Source of the DNA: JACMLD01 sp039919885
GTDB taxonomy: Bacteria > Bacteroidota > Bacteroidia > Chitinophagales > Chitinophagaceae
Assembly (NCBI GenBank): GCA_039919885.1
Contig: JBDSEV010000029.1
Span: 17,254 to 81,253 of the forward strand
Length of the DNA: 64,000 nucleotides
Direction: 5' to 3'
Shown here piece after piece: positions 43,298-51,960 of the stretch. How positions within the stretch are numbered: the first letter of the stretch is position 1; every line of letters starts with the position of its first letter. The notes beneath the pieces were generated by a model. That model was not told the DNA's origin. It ran no database searches and saw only the letters and a list, made by a program, of their open reading frames with translations. Made by a program: the position numbers and the translations under genes.

Positions 43298-44194
43298 ATG
43301 CAAAGCCAAAATATTGTTACCTTGACAAACATGCAGAAATCAACCATCCAATTACTGCGGTTTCATTTCTCTTTTTTCCTGATGCCGGTTTATCTTTTTG
43401 CGCTGAGCCGCGTAGTGTATACCAACTGGTGGCGTGCCCTGCTTATTTTCTGTATCCTGCACCTCCTGGTATACCCCGCCAGCAATGGTTATAATAGTTA
43501 TATGGACCGGGACGAAACCAGTATCGGTGGCGTTAAAAAACCGATGGTCCCTACGCTGGAACTTTATATTGTAAGCCTGCTAATGGACATTACGGCCGTG
43601 GCACTCGGGTGCATCGTAAGTTTATATTTTGCTTTGGGTATCCTGCTCTACATCCTTGCTTCCAGGGCCTATAGTTTTCGCGGCATTAGGTTGAAAAAAT
43701 ATCCATTTGCCGGTTATATCACCGTAGTCATTTTTCAGGGGGCGGTTATATTCTGGTTGGTGTACTATGGTTGCCATCAACCACTCAGTTTTGATGTGCC
43801 CGTCAGCGGCATGCTGGCCAGTAGTTTACTGATAGGCGGATTTTACCCGCTTACGCAGGTGTACCAGCATGAGGCAGATGCCAGGGATGGTGTTAAAAGC
43901 ATCAGCAGTTGGCTGGGCTACCGGGGCACCTTCATTTTTACGGGCATTGTATACGCCTTTGCTTTCATGGTGCTGGCCTACCATTTCTTTATGGCGCTTG
44001 ACTGGGATAAATTTTTTGTACTGGCAACCTGCATGCTGCCCATTCTCGTATATTTCTTTATATGGGCACGAAAAGTGTGGAAGAATGTTTCGGCAGCCAG
44101 TTTTACTAATACGATGCGCATGAATTTGCTGGCATCTATTTGTACCAACGCTGGTTTTATAATTCTTGTTATTTGGAAAACAGTAAGTAATTGA
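43298..44194 (+). CDS. UbiA-family membrane prenyltransferase
   Basis: Integral membrane prenyltransferase of 298 residues with about eight or nine hydrophobic segments. The first Asp-rich motif is N66-S-Y-M-D70-R-D72 and the second is E192-x-D194-x-x-D197-G, the expected positions for Mg-prenyl diphosphate binding. A start at 43331 (MQKSTIQLL) is also plausible and would remove 11 residues. Known relatives attach isoprenoid chains to aromatic acceptors (menaquinone, ubiquinone, tocopherol, heme O). First gene of a five-gene operon; its TGA stop overlaps the TTG start of the type III PKS gene. The acceptor is probably the polyketide product, but this is inference. Confidence 0.88.
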   Translation: MQSQNIVTLTNMQKSTIQLLRFHFSFFLMPVYLFALSRVVYTNWWRALLIFCILHLLVYPASNGYNSYMDRDETSIGGVKKPMVPTLELYIVSLLMDITAVALGCIVSLYFALGILLYILASRAYSFRGIRLKKYPFAGYITVVIFQGAVIFWLVYYGCHQPLSFDVPVSGMLASSLLIGGFYPLTQVYQHEADARDGVKSISSWLGYRGTFIFTGIVYAFAFMVLAYHFFMALDWDKFFVLATCMLPILVYFFIWARKVWKNVSAASFTNTMRMNLLASICTNAGFIILVIWKTVSN

Positions 44195-45282
44195 GCAGAA
44201 TAATAGCTATCGGTACCGCAGTGCCTGCACATAAACACCAGCAGGAAAACATCAGGCAATTCATGCAGCAGGTGTACGCCATGAATGAAACGGACAAGCG
44301 TAAACTAAAATTTCTTTACCACCAGAGTGGGATTGATACCCGCTATTCCGTGGTAGCCGATTACAGCAAAACGATACACGACTGGAAATTCTATCCGCAG
44401 TCAGAAAACCTGGAACCTTTTCCAACACTGGAGACCAGGATGACCTGGTTTAACAAGTATGCACCGCCGCTAAGTGTAGATGCCATCCGGAAATGTATTG
44501 ACGGGCATATACAGTCGAAGGAAATTACCCATTTGATAACAGTAAGCTGCACGGGCATGAGCGCGCCCGGCCTCGACCTGCAGGTGATGGAGCTGATGGA
44601 CCTACCAAAAAACATTTATCGCAGTTCAGTTAATTTCATGGGCTGTTATGCAGCCATCCACGCCATGAAAATAGCGGATGCTATTTGTAAGCACGATACC
44701 AGTGCCAAAGTAGTGATTGTTTGTACAGAGCTTTGCACGCTTCATTTTCAGAAAGAACCCACCGCAGATAATATTGCCTCCGGTTTGTTGTTTGCTGACG
44801 GTGCTGCTGCCATGTTAATTACCCATGATAGTTATCACAAAAACGGGCTGCATATTGACAGCTTCTATGCGGAAGTTGTACCAAAAGGAAAAAAGGATAT
44901 GGCATGGGAGTTATCCGGTACTGGCTTTTTAATGACCCTGAGTGGTTATGTGCCTGAACTGATTGAAGAAGATTTTGAATCTTTGGTGAACCGCGCATTG
45001 GACCATGCGCAGAAGACAAAACAAGACATTACAGGCTGGTGCATCCACCCGGGGGGCAAAAGGATTATTGATACGATTGCAAGAACAATGCAGTTACCGC
45101 CAACAGCATTGCAGGCCAGCTATGATACCATGCGGCAGTACGGCAATATGTCTTCCCCCACCATACTTTTTGTGTTAAAACAACTGTTGCAGCAGCAGCA
45201 AAATGAAAAAGCAGAAATTTTCGGTGCAGCATTTGGGCCAGGCCTTACCATGGAGACTTTTTGCTTATCCGGTAACCAATGA
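44191..45282 (+). CDS. Type III polyketide synthase
   Basis: Homodimeric chalcone-synthase-like condensing enzyme, 363 residues. The catalytic triad is complete: C152 (NFMGCYAAIHA), H286 (WCIHPGGKRI) and N319 (YGNMSSPT). The AFGPGLTMET loop near the C terminus is typical. Bacterial members extend an acyl-CoA starter with malonyl-CoA to give alkylresorcinols, alkylpyrones or tetrahydroxynaphthalene; which applies here cannot be read off. It starts with TTG at 44191, overlapping the UbiA stop (TTGA), the only start that gives the full N terminus (SRIIAIGTAVP). A 77-bp gap separates it from the methyltransferase gene. Confidence 0.95.
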   Translation: MSRIIAIGTAVPAHKHQQENIRQFMQQVYAMNETDKRKLKFLYHQSGIDTRYSVVADYSKTIHDWKFYPQSENLEPFPTLETRMTWFNKYAPPLSVDAIRKCIDGHIQSKEITHLITVSCTGMSAPGLDLQVMELMDLPKNIYRSSVNFMGCYAAIHAMKIADAICKHDTSAKVVIVCTELCTLHFQKEPTADNIASGLLFADGAAAMLITHDSYHKNGLHIDSFYAEVVPKGKKDMAWELSGTGFLMTLSGYVPELIEEDFESLVNRALDHAQKTKQDITGWCIHPGGKRIIDTIARTMQLPPTALQASYDTMRQYGNMSSPTILFVLKQLLQQQQNEKAEIFGAAFGPGLTMETFCLSGNQ

Positions 45283-45359
45283 TTATTGGAGGATGCCGGT
45301 TTGCAGTATTGCGATTACCCTTTTCGGTTTTCATTCAACGATTAATAACATAAAAATTC

Positions 45360-46046
45360 TTGAACCGCTCTTACCAAAAAGAATTGCTGGATGGCAACGA
45401 TATTCCGTTTGCGGACATCCGGCAAAATATGCTGGAGCTTGATTTTATCAATTCCCGGCTGGGTGGTCATGCAATTACCATACAGGGTTTTAAGCGGTTA
45501 CTACAAAATAAAAAGCAGGTTACGGTTTGCGAAATTGGTTGCGGAGGGGGCGACAACCTCCACGCGATTTATAAGTGGTGCCGCAAAAATCAAATTGCCG
45601 TACAGCTGATTGGCGTCGATATCAATAAAGATTGCATTCGGGTAGCACATGAAAAATTACCCGAAGCGATTACACAATTGATTACAGTTGATTACAGGGA
45701 AGCAGCGTTCGGCGGTAATAAACCTGATATCATTTTCTCTTCTCTTTTCTGTCATCATTTTTCAGAAGAAGCATTGCTGGATATGCTTAACTGGATGCAT
45801 GCGCATGCCGGCACTGGTTTTTTTATCAATGATTTACATCGCCATGTACTAGCATATCATGCTATAAAAATACTAACCGGTATTTTTTCAAAATCTTATC
45901 TTGTAAAAAATGATGCGCCCCTATCTGTTCAACGGGGGTTGGTAAAAGAAGAATGGAAAGATCTATTGGAAAAATCAGCAGCGGCTGATTATAGCATTGA
46001 ATGGAAATGGGCGTTCCGGTGGCTGATAATCAGCCGGCATGCGTAA
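45360..46046 (+). CDS. Class I SAM-dependent methyltransferase
   Basis: 228 residues, starting with TTG at 45360 (NRSYQKELLDGNDIPFADIRQN follows). SAM motif I is VCEIGCGGGDN at 56-66; the acidic residue of motif II is in LIGVDINKD; the post-I region reads DIIFSSLFCHHFSEEALLDML. No membrane segment. It resembles small-molecule O- or C-methyltransferases. By analogy with actinobacterial phenolic-lipid operons (type III PKS, methyltransferase, flavin hydroxylase) it probably methylates the aromatic polyketide. Its stop overlaps the start of the flavoprotein gene by 8 bp. Confidence 0.9.
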   Translation: MNRSYQKELLDGNDIPFADIRQNMLELDFINSRLGGHAITIQGFKRLLQNKKQVTVCEIGCGGGDNLHAIYKWCRKNQIAVQLIGVDINKDCIRVAHEKLPEAITQLITVDYREAAFGGNKPDIIFSSLFCHHFSEEALLDMLNWMHAHAGTGFFINDLHRHVLAYHAIKILTGIFSKSYLVKNDAPLSVQRGLVKEEWKDLLEKSAAADYSIEWKWAFRWLIISRHA

Positions 46047-47244
46047 AATTGATACCACCATGGAAAGGATGGCCAGCGAGACAGTTGGAGAAACGTACAC
46101 CGTAACACCGGACGCAGTGATGTATGATGCAGCCATTATTGGCGGTGGCCTGGCGGGTCTTGCACTCGCCATACAACTTGCCAAAGAAAATTACCATGTT
46201 ATTCTGATGGAAAAAGAAGCATACCCTTTTCATCGTGTTTGTGGCGAATATATCAGTTTTGAGTGCTGGAATTTCCTTGAAAGCATTGGTTATCCGTTAA
46301 GCGATATGGATTTGCCCGTAATTAAACAGCTCCTCGTTTCTGCCCCCAACGGCAATACCCTCACGCACGCCCTGCCATTGGGTGGTTTTGGCATCAGCCG
46401 CTATAAAATTGATGCGGAACTTGCACAAATAGCAAGAGACTGTGGCGCCACCATAAAAGAAAATGAAAAAGTAAGCGACGTTGTTTTCGATGGTCATTTT
46501 TTCACGGTGCAAGCGGCGTCCGCAAAGGTAAAAGCCAAATGCGTGGTCGCTAGTTTTGGCAAGCGAAGCAACCTGGATGTAAAATGGAAAAGACCCTTTG
46601 CATTGAAGCGTCCCGGTAAACTCAATAACTTTATCGGCGTCAAATACCACGTAAAGCTGGATACGCCTGCTGAGTTGATCGTGCTCCATAACTTTGCCGA
46701 TGGCTACTGCGGCATGTCGCAGGTAGAAAATAACACACAATGCCTTTGTTACCTCACTACGGCGGGCAACTTAAAAAGATCCGGCAATAGCATCCGTGCC
46801 ATGGAGCAAAATATTCTGTATAAAAACCCCCTGCTGAAACAACTATTTTCAAACGCAGTTTTTGTGAGAGAAGAACCGGTTACCATTGCGCAGGTTGCAT
46901 TTACGCAAAAAAAACAGGTAGCAGATCATGTGCTGATGGTGGGAGATGCCGCCGGCCTGATAACGCCTTTGTGCGGCAACGGCATGAGTATGGCGCTGCA
47001 TGCCAGTAAAATAGCAGCTGTTACCATCACCAATTTCTTACAAGGAAAAATATCCAGGCAGCAAATGGAAGCTGACTACTGCCTGCAATGGCATAATTTG
47101 TTTGCCAAAAGACTGCGCACGGGCAGGTTTATCCAGCGCATGTTTGGCAGGCCCTGGCTTACCAACGTTTTTATTGCTATATTGAAACGCTTTCCAAAAA
47201 TTGTAGCATATTTGATACGCCAAACCCATGGAGAGCCCTTTTGA
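46039..47244 (+). CDS. FAD-dependent oxidoreductase (UbiH / geranylgeranyl-reductase-like)
   Basis: 401 residues. FAD-binding Rossmann motif GGGLAG at 35-40 (DAAIIGGGLAGLALAIQLA) and the second FAD motif MVGDAAGLITPLCGNGMSMAL, the hallmark of group A flavin monooxygenases and geranylgeranyl reductases. The HRVCGEYIS stretch after the Rossmann fold is shared with the reductase-like branch. The ATG at 46039 overlaps the methyltransferase stop; a later start at 46120 (MYDAAIIGGG) would place the dinucleotide motif at the very N terminus as is common. It may hydroxylate the aromatic ring or reduce an isoprenoid chain; sequence alone does not decide. Confidence 0.9.
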   Translation: MRKIDTTMERMASETVGETYTVTPDAVMYDAAIIGGGLAGLALAIQLAKENYHVILMEKEAYPFHRVCGEYISFECWNFLESIGYPLSDMDLPVIKQLLVSAPNGNTLTHALPLGGFGISRYKIDAELAQIARDCGATIKENEKVSDVVFDGHFFTVQAASAKVKAKCVVASFGKRSNLDVKWKRPFALKRPGKLNNFIGVKYHVKLDTPAELIVLHNFADGYCGMSQVENNTQCLCYLTTAGNLKRSGNSIRAMEQNILYKNPLLKQLFSNAVFVREEPVTIAQVAFTQKKQVADHVLMVGDAAGLITPLCGNGMSMALHASKIAAVTITNFLQGKISRQQMEADYCLQWHNLFAKRLRTGRFIQRMFGRPWLTNVFIAILKRFPKIVAYLIRQTHGEPF

Positions 47245-48713
47245 AAACTAATTATAACCGGATGAAGCAGTTGTTTGTTATAGCATTGTTGGGATTGATG
47301 ATTGCACCGTACGCCGGCGCGCAGAATTATAACGCCATCCATGGTTCTTCCTACGCGGGCGCACTCGGGGTGCACAATAACCCGGCGTCCATCGCAGGCA
47401 CGCCTTTTAAATGGGATGTTGTCCTGTTTGGCACACAGGTAAAAAGCAGTACCAATGCATTCAGCATTCATGATTATTCACTGCTGTCCTCGCCGGCCAA
47501 TTCGTTGTACCGGGTAGACAAAGGGCAGTATCAGCGAAAAGCAAACATCAGTTTTAACCTCAACCTCCTGAATGCCAGGATTGCGCTGAACAGGAAAAGC
47601 AGTATTGCTTTTGGCGCCAATATCAGGAGCTATACCAATCTAAAAACGAGCACCTACAATTTTATTGATACACTCGATAATGCCACTGATTTTTTAAAGA
47701 TTAACCAGGACATTAACAACGTAGCCGCTAAACTGCAAAGCAGCAGTTGGCTGGAAGGATATATCAGTTATGCACGTACGATTTCAGACAATGAAGCCGG
47801 CAGGCTGAATGCTGGTATTACCCTGCGGGTGAGCCGCGGTATTTCCGGCGGCTATGCGCAGATAAACAATATCGCGTTCTCCCGAACAACGGCTAATAAT
47901 TTGCCGGTGTACACCGTTAATGCTGCGGATGCAGCTTTTGGATATTCTTCTAATTACGATCGGTGGCAAAGCACCAACAGCAGTTCAACCAACATTAATA
48001 ATTTTATCAGTTATACAGAGGGTGGGGCGTCCATTGATGCGGGTGTGGAATACCTAATCAAGCCACAGGGCACAAGCAGCTTTAATGATGAAGACGATTA
48101 TTTTGATTACGATTGGAAGATAGGCGTTGCCTTGCTGGACATTGGTGGCAATCGATATAAATATGGTACACAAAGCCGGATTATTAATGGCTTAAACACA
48201 GCTATCACAGGTACAACGCTCGACAATAAGTTTGATTCCACGATCGGTTCGCTGCAGCAATTCAATGACAGCCTTGCCACGGTTGTAAACATCAACCAGG
48301 CGGGTGGCCTTTTTACCGTTATAAACCCCATGCGGCTGGTTCTAAATGTGGATCATTACCTCACCGGCAATTTCTATATAAATGCAGACCTGACGGTTAA
48401 CATTCCGTTGTCTTCCCTAAAAAAATCTTATAAGCAGGTAAAGGATATAAACCTGCTCACCATTACGCCCCGTTGGGAAACAAAGCGGTTTGGGTTTTAC
48501 CTGCCCCTGCAATACAATACGCAAAACCAATTTTGGGTAGGTGGCGCATTCAAAGCAGGTCCACTGTTATTCGGCCTGCACAACCTCGTCAATTTATTTT
48601 CAAAAACTTCTACGCAAAATGGCGGGGGTTACATCGCACTTATTTTCCGCGCCGGCAAGGGGTTAGATGGCAAGGCGGACAAGCGCTTGAACTGCCCAAA
48701 ACCTATCTGGTAG
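47241..48713 (+). CDS. DUF5723 family outer-membrane protein
   Basis: 490 residues from the TTG at 47241 (overlapping the TGA of the flavoprotein gene) or 483 from the ATG at 47262, where the signal peptide MKQLFVIALLGLMIAPYAGAQ starts. The mature protein is strand-rich with aromatic girdles and ends in an amphipathic strand, fitting an outer-membrane barrel. Features such as HNNPASIAGTPFKWDV and the conserved NISFNLNLLNARIALNRKSSIAFGANIRSY match DUF5723, a Bacteroidota family of unknown function. Its tight coupling to four biosynthetic genes suggests a role in placing or exporting their lipid product, which is inference. Confidence 0.8.
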   Translation: MKTNYNRMKQLFVIALLGLMIAPYAGAQNYNAIHGSSYAGALGVHNNPASIAGTPFKWDVVLFGTQVKSSTNAFSIHDYSLLSSPANSLYRVDKGQYQRKANISFNLNLLNARIALNRKSSIAFGANIRSYTNLKTSTYNFIDTLDNATDFLKINQDINNVAAKLQSSSWLEGYISYARTISDNEAGRLNAGITLRVSRGISGGYAQINNIAFSRTTANNLPVYTVNAADAAFGYSSNYDRWQSTNSSSTNINNFISYTEGGASIDAGVEYLIKPQGTSSFNDEDDYFDYDWKIGVALLDIGGNRYKYGTQSRIINGLNTAITGTTLDNKFDSTIGSLQQFNDSLATVVNINQAGGLFTVINPMRLVLNVDHYLTGNFYINADLTVNIPLSSLKKSYKQVKDINLLTITPRWETKRFGFYLPLQYNTQNQFWVGGAFKAGPLLFGLHNLVNLFSKTSTQNGGGYIALIFRAGKGLDGKADKRLNCPKPIW

Positions 48714-48755
48714 CTGGTTGTAGCAACAGTTGCGCAAAGGCGTAAAACAAAGTTC

Positions 48756-48784
48756 GCCTGAATAGGCCAATTATATATTCAGGC
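48756..48784 (+). terminator. Hairpin downstream of the polyketide operon
   Basis: Perfect 9-bp arms (GCCTGAATA at 48756-48764 and its complement at 48776-48784) with an 11-nt loop, 42 bp after the DUF5723 stop. The following sequence is T-rich (TGATTTATTAATTG) but has no pure T run. Probable terminator. Confidence 0.5.
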
Positions 48785-49045
48785 TGATTTATTAATTGCT
48801 ATGGATACTATCAAACAAGTATTATTATGCCTCGATCTCTTGCCTACAGTCGATAGCGTATTCAGTAGAACAGGAAACCCCTCCGCATCTTTTCAGCCGC
48901 TCCGGCGCTGTTGCCTGCTTCCCAACACCGGCAAAAGTGAAATGGTATAAGGAACAACTACCCACGCACCTGCTTCAAATAATATTTTCAATAAGTTTTG
49001 AAAATTCAGAAATACAGTTTACTTTTATAATGCAAAACATATTAC
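48785..49045. other. Intergenic region upstream of the GbsR-like gene
   Basis: About 260 bp without a supported gene. A -7-like TACTTTTA at 49020-49027 lies 18 bp before the regulator start and is the likely promoter element. Confidence 0.5.
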
Positions 49046-49552
49046 ATGAAATTAACCGACGCCAAACTACAATTCGTTGCATCCTGGGGCGCTTTTGGTA
49101 CCCACTGGGGCATTAACCGCACCATGGCGCAAATACATGCTTTGCTCCTGGTGAGCGCCGACCCGCTTACGCAGGATGATATCATGGAGCAACTTAATAT
49201 CAGTCGCGGCAACGTAAATATGAATATTCGTGAGCTAATTGACTGGGCATTGGTAGACAGGGTAATTGTACCGGGAGAACGGAAAGAGTTTTTCAGTGCA
49301 GAAAAGGATATCTGGAAAGTGTCGCGGCTCATCATTAAAGAAAGGAAAAAGCGCGAGCTCGACCCGATGCTTAAACTGCTTGACCAGCTGAAGGAAGTGG
49401 AAGGCGATAAGAAAGACAAGCACATAAAACAATTTGTTGATACCGTAAGTGGCATTAAACGCCTGGGCGAGCAGGCAGACAAAATGTTGGATGTGGTTAT
49501 TAAAGCCGATGAGCATTGGTTTGTAGGAAGTTTAATGAAAGTCTTTAAATAA
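49046..49552 (+). CDS. GbsR/MarR-family transcriptional regulator
   Basis: 168 residues. Winged helix-turn-helix of the MarR superfamily, GbsR-like branch: WGINRTMAQIHALLLVSADPLTQDDIMEQLNISRGNVNMNIRELIDWALVDRVIVPGERKEFFSAEKDIWKV is the core (about 20-92), where SRGNVNMNIRELI is the recognition helix. A long charged C-terminal helix (about 95-130) probably mediates dimerisation. GbsR senses choline in Bacillus; Bacteroidota homologues are uncharacterised. It lies 330 bp downstream of the polyketide operon on the same strand and could control it or the genes that follow, but there is no direct evidence. Confidence 0.88.
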   Translation: MKLTDAKLQFVASWGAFGTHWGINRTMAQIHALLLVSADPLTQDDIMEQLNISRGNVNMNIRELIDWALVDRVIVPGERKEFFSAEKDIWKVSRLIIKERKKRELDPMLKLLDQLKEVEGDKKDKHIKQFVDTVSGIKRLGEQADKMLDVVIKADEHWFVGSLMKVFK

Positions 49553-49844
49553 GACTAGGAAAAACTTTCAAAGTGTTTTGTTTTATACAGCTCCAGGGGC
49601 TTGCCGGGCGCGGACGTTTCACGCAAAGACCACAAAAGATACACGCCAAGTTCTTCGCTGTGTCCGCTGCTCCGCTTTAACGCTGCGCGGAAGCTGGATA
49701 ATAAGCTGGGCGCTAAAAATGCTGTTGCGTAAAAAACATTTTAATTCAATGAGCAGCGTGTCTTATTTTTTGTAATCCACCTCTTCGCCGGTTTTTTTTA
49801 ATAAATAATTTCATTGTTTTCTGAAAGTATAAAAAATACGATTT

Positions 49845-50912
49845 ATGAAAAATAAAAAAATTGTGATAGCGGGTGGCACCGGCTTTATTGGGCAAGCACT
49901 GGCGCGGTATTTTGGCAAAGACAATCAAATTGTTATTATTAGCCGTCAATCTGTAAATGGGCACAACAATAATTATTCAAACAAGTTATTGCTTCCTGCC
50001 CAGGGCTATAATATTACCTATCGCCGGTGGGATGGTGAACACCTGGAAAAACACTGGACAAGCGAATTGGAGGCTGCTGATATGGTCATTAACCTCGCCG
50101 GCAAATCTGTCAACTGCCAGTATACAGAAAAAAACAAGAAAGCCATCATGGAAAGCCGCGTGCTTGCCACCAATGCAATCGGGGCGGCTATCCGCAATTG
50201 TATTGTTCCACCCAGGTTATGGGTAAACGCAGGTTCTGCTACCATTTACCGCAATGCAACGGATCACCCACAGGATGAATATACCGGCGAAATAAAAGAT
50301 GATTTTTCAGTAGAGGTTTGCAAACAGTGGGAAGCCACTATGCAAGCGCTACCCATGCCTGCTACACGCAAAATAATATTGCGAATGGCCATCACCCTGG
50401 GCAATGGCGGTGTAATGGTTCCTTATTTCAACCTGCTGAAGTTCGGCATGGGTGGGCGGCAGGGCAATGGACGGCAAATGTATAGCTGGCTGCACATTGA
50501 AGATACCTGCCGCATTATTGAATGGGTACACGAGCACGGTGCCATGGAAGGGATTTACAATTGCGCATCACCCAATGCCGTAACCAATGCTTTTTTTATG
50601 CAAACGTTGCGAAATACAACTGCTACCAGGTTTGCGCTCGCTTTACCAAATTGGATAATCACGTTGGGGGCATGGCTAATTGGCACAGAAAAAGAATTAT
50701 TGTTAAAGAGTCGCTGGGTAGCCCCGGCCAGGTTGCTGCAGAGCGGTTTCCTATTTAAATACCCTGCGCTACCTGGTGCACTGACCGAGATTGTAAAAAA
50801 CACCGATCCGCGTAGCTACCATTTTGTTCGAAAAAGCAACGTGCAGCCAGAAAAAAATGGGGCTTGCTGCACAACCGCGCAGCAATACGATATCACCGGG
50901 AATGCAATCTAA
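49845..50912 (+). CDS. TIGR01777-family NAD(P)-binding epimerase/oxidoreductase
   Basis: 355 residues, extended SDR fold. The nucleotide-binding motif GGTGFIG is at 10-16. The conserved order INLAGKSVNCQYTEKNKKAIMESRVLAT, WVNAGSATIYR, ILRMAITLGNGGVMVPYFNLLKFGMGGRQGNGRQMYSWLHIED and YNCASPNAVTNAFF matches the TIGR01777/YfcH family with a DUF1731 C terminus (about 300-330). The substrate is unknown in all members. It starts 290 bp after the GbsR-like gene and probably has its own promoter. The last 50 residues are more divergent than the rest. Confidence 0.9.
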   Translation: MKNKKIVIAGGTGFIGQALARYFGKDNQIVIISRQSVNGHNNNYSNKLLLPAQGYNITYRRWDGEHLEKHWTSELEAADMVINLAGKSVNCQYTEKNKKAIMESRVLATNAIGAAIRNCIVPPRLWVNAGSATIYRNATDHPQDEYTGEIKDDFSVEVCKQWEATMQALPMPATRKIILRMAITLGNGGVMVPYFNLLKFGMGGRQGNGRQMYSWLHIEDTCRIIEWVHEHGAMEGIYNCASPNAVTNAFFMQTLRNTTATRFALALPNWIITLGAWLIGTEKELLLKSRWVAPARLLQSGFLFKYPALPGALTEIVKNTDPRSYHFVRKSNVQPEKNGACCTTAQQYDITGNAI

Positions 50913-50935
50913 TGCTGCCTTTACAAAACAAGCAT

Positions 50936-50943
50936 TAGATTTG
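50936..50943 (+). promoter_or_regulatory. Predicted -7 element of the CoA-binding gene
   Basis: TAGATTTG matches TAnnTTTG exactly, 27 bp before the ATG at 50971. Confidence 0.45.
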
Positions 50944-50970
50944 TTATACACGCAGCATAATATTATCATT

Positions 50971-51342
50971 ATGGAAGAGCAAAAAAACAAAACACTTGTT
51001 ATAGGCGCCTCCGGCGACCCTTCGCGCTACAGCTACCTTGCTATCAATAAATTACGGAATAATGGTTACCCTGTATTAGCCATCGGCAAAAGAAATGCTA
51101 TGGTCGGAGATGTAGAAGTAGTTACCGATAAAAAAGAGACAGACGGTATCGACACCGTGGTGCTTTACCTTAATGCAGATCACCAAAAAGAATACTACAA
51201 CTACATATTATCACTTAAACCAAAACGCATCATTTTCAATCCCGGTGCTGAAAATGCTGAACTGTATGACCTTGCACAAGCCAACAATATAAAGCCGATG
51301 GAAGCATGTACACTCGTGTTGTTAAGTACCGGGCAATATTGA
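50971..51342 (+). CDS. CoA-binding domain protein
   Basis: 123 residues from the ATG at 50971 (MEEQKNKTLVIGASGDPSRYSYLAINKLRNNGY); a longer frame from 50824 would overlap the preceding gene and include its promoter element. Single Rossmann-like CoA-binding domain of the type found in succinyl-CoA synthetase alpha (COG1832 class): VIGASGDPSRYSYLAINKL, then LYLNADHQKEYYNYILSLKPKRIIFNPGAEN and ACTLVLLSTGQY. Probably binds CoA or another nucleotide; no catalytic residues are evident. The function is unknown. Confidence 0.88.
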   Translation: MEEQKNKTLVIGASGDPSRYSYLAINKLRNNGYPVLAIGKRNAMVGDVEVVTDKKETDGIDTVVLYLNADHQKEYYNYILSLKPKRIIFNPGAENAELYDLAQANNIKPMEACTLVLLSTGQY

Positions 51343-51463
51343 TATCAGAACAAGCAATTTTTTTTTATCCCCGTCGTTTTAAACTTATACTGCCGTTTTT
51401 GTAAGCAGCGTATTGTTGTTCGTACCCTCCTGATTATCCAAATCCTGATAAAAAAATTATCCA

Positions 51464-51922
51464 ATGAAATACCTTTGTCAATGGGGTACTGCAGCCATTA
51501 TGCTGATGGCGTTTACTGCAGATGGCCAGTCCGCTCCCCCCCTCAACCAGCACCCTGTAGAAAAAACTTTTCTGTTCAACCAATTACCGGAAAAGATTAC
51601 CGTACCGGTTTCTGCCCTCCAAAGCATTTTTTCAGTTACGGTTAACAGCAATATCATTGTTTCCCTGGGCACCCAGTTAAAAATAGAAGGGAGTGTAATC
51701 GCCAAAGTAGCCGTTACCGAAGACCAGCTGAGCATGAATATCCGTTGTACAAATTACCAGAATGCTTTACTAAATATCTCGCGCATAACGGAGACTGACG
51801 GAAGCTTTTCCTATATCGGAAGAATGGTGAGCCTGCAGCATGGCGATGTATTATTGCTCTGGGAAGAAAAAGGCCAGTATTCTTTTATTCGCCAAAAGCA
51901 ACTGCTTGCCATGGTTGAATAA
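51464..51922 (+). CDS. Hypothetical exported protein next to the broken metalloprotease
   Basis: 152 residues. A signal peptide (MKYLCQWGTAAIMLMAFTADGQ) is followed by about 130 residues of mixed strand pattern without a motif I recognise (KTFLFNQLPEKITVPVSALQSIFSV; FSYIGRMVSLQHGDVLLLWEEKGQYSFI). Only two cysteines. It ends 38 bp before the start of the metalloprotease pseudogene on the same strand, so the two were probably co-transcribed. A role as inhibitor, chaperone or propeptide-like partner of the protease would be a guess from position only. Confidence 0.7.
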   Translation: MKYLCQWGTAAIMLMAFTADGQSAPPLNQHPVEKTFLFNQLPEKITVPVSALQSIFSVTVNSNIIVSLGTQLKIEGSVIAKVAVTEDQLSMNIRCTNYQNALLNISRITETDGSFSYIGRMVSLQHGDVLLLWEEKGQYSFIRQKQLLAMVE

Positions 51923-51960
51923 AATGCCACAGTATTCCCTACCCTATCCGCCTAGCCGAA

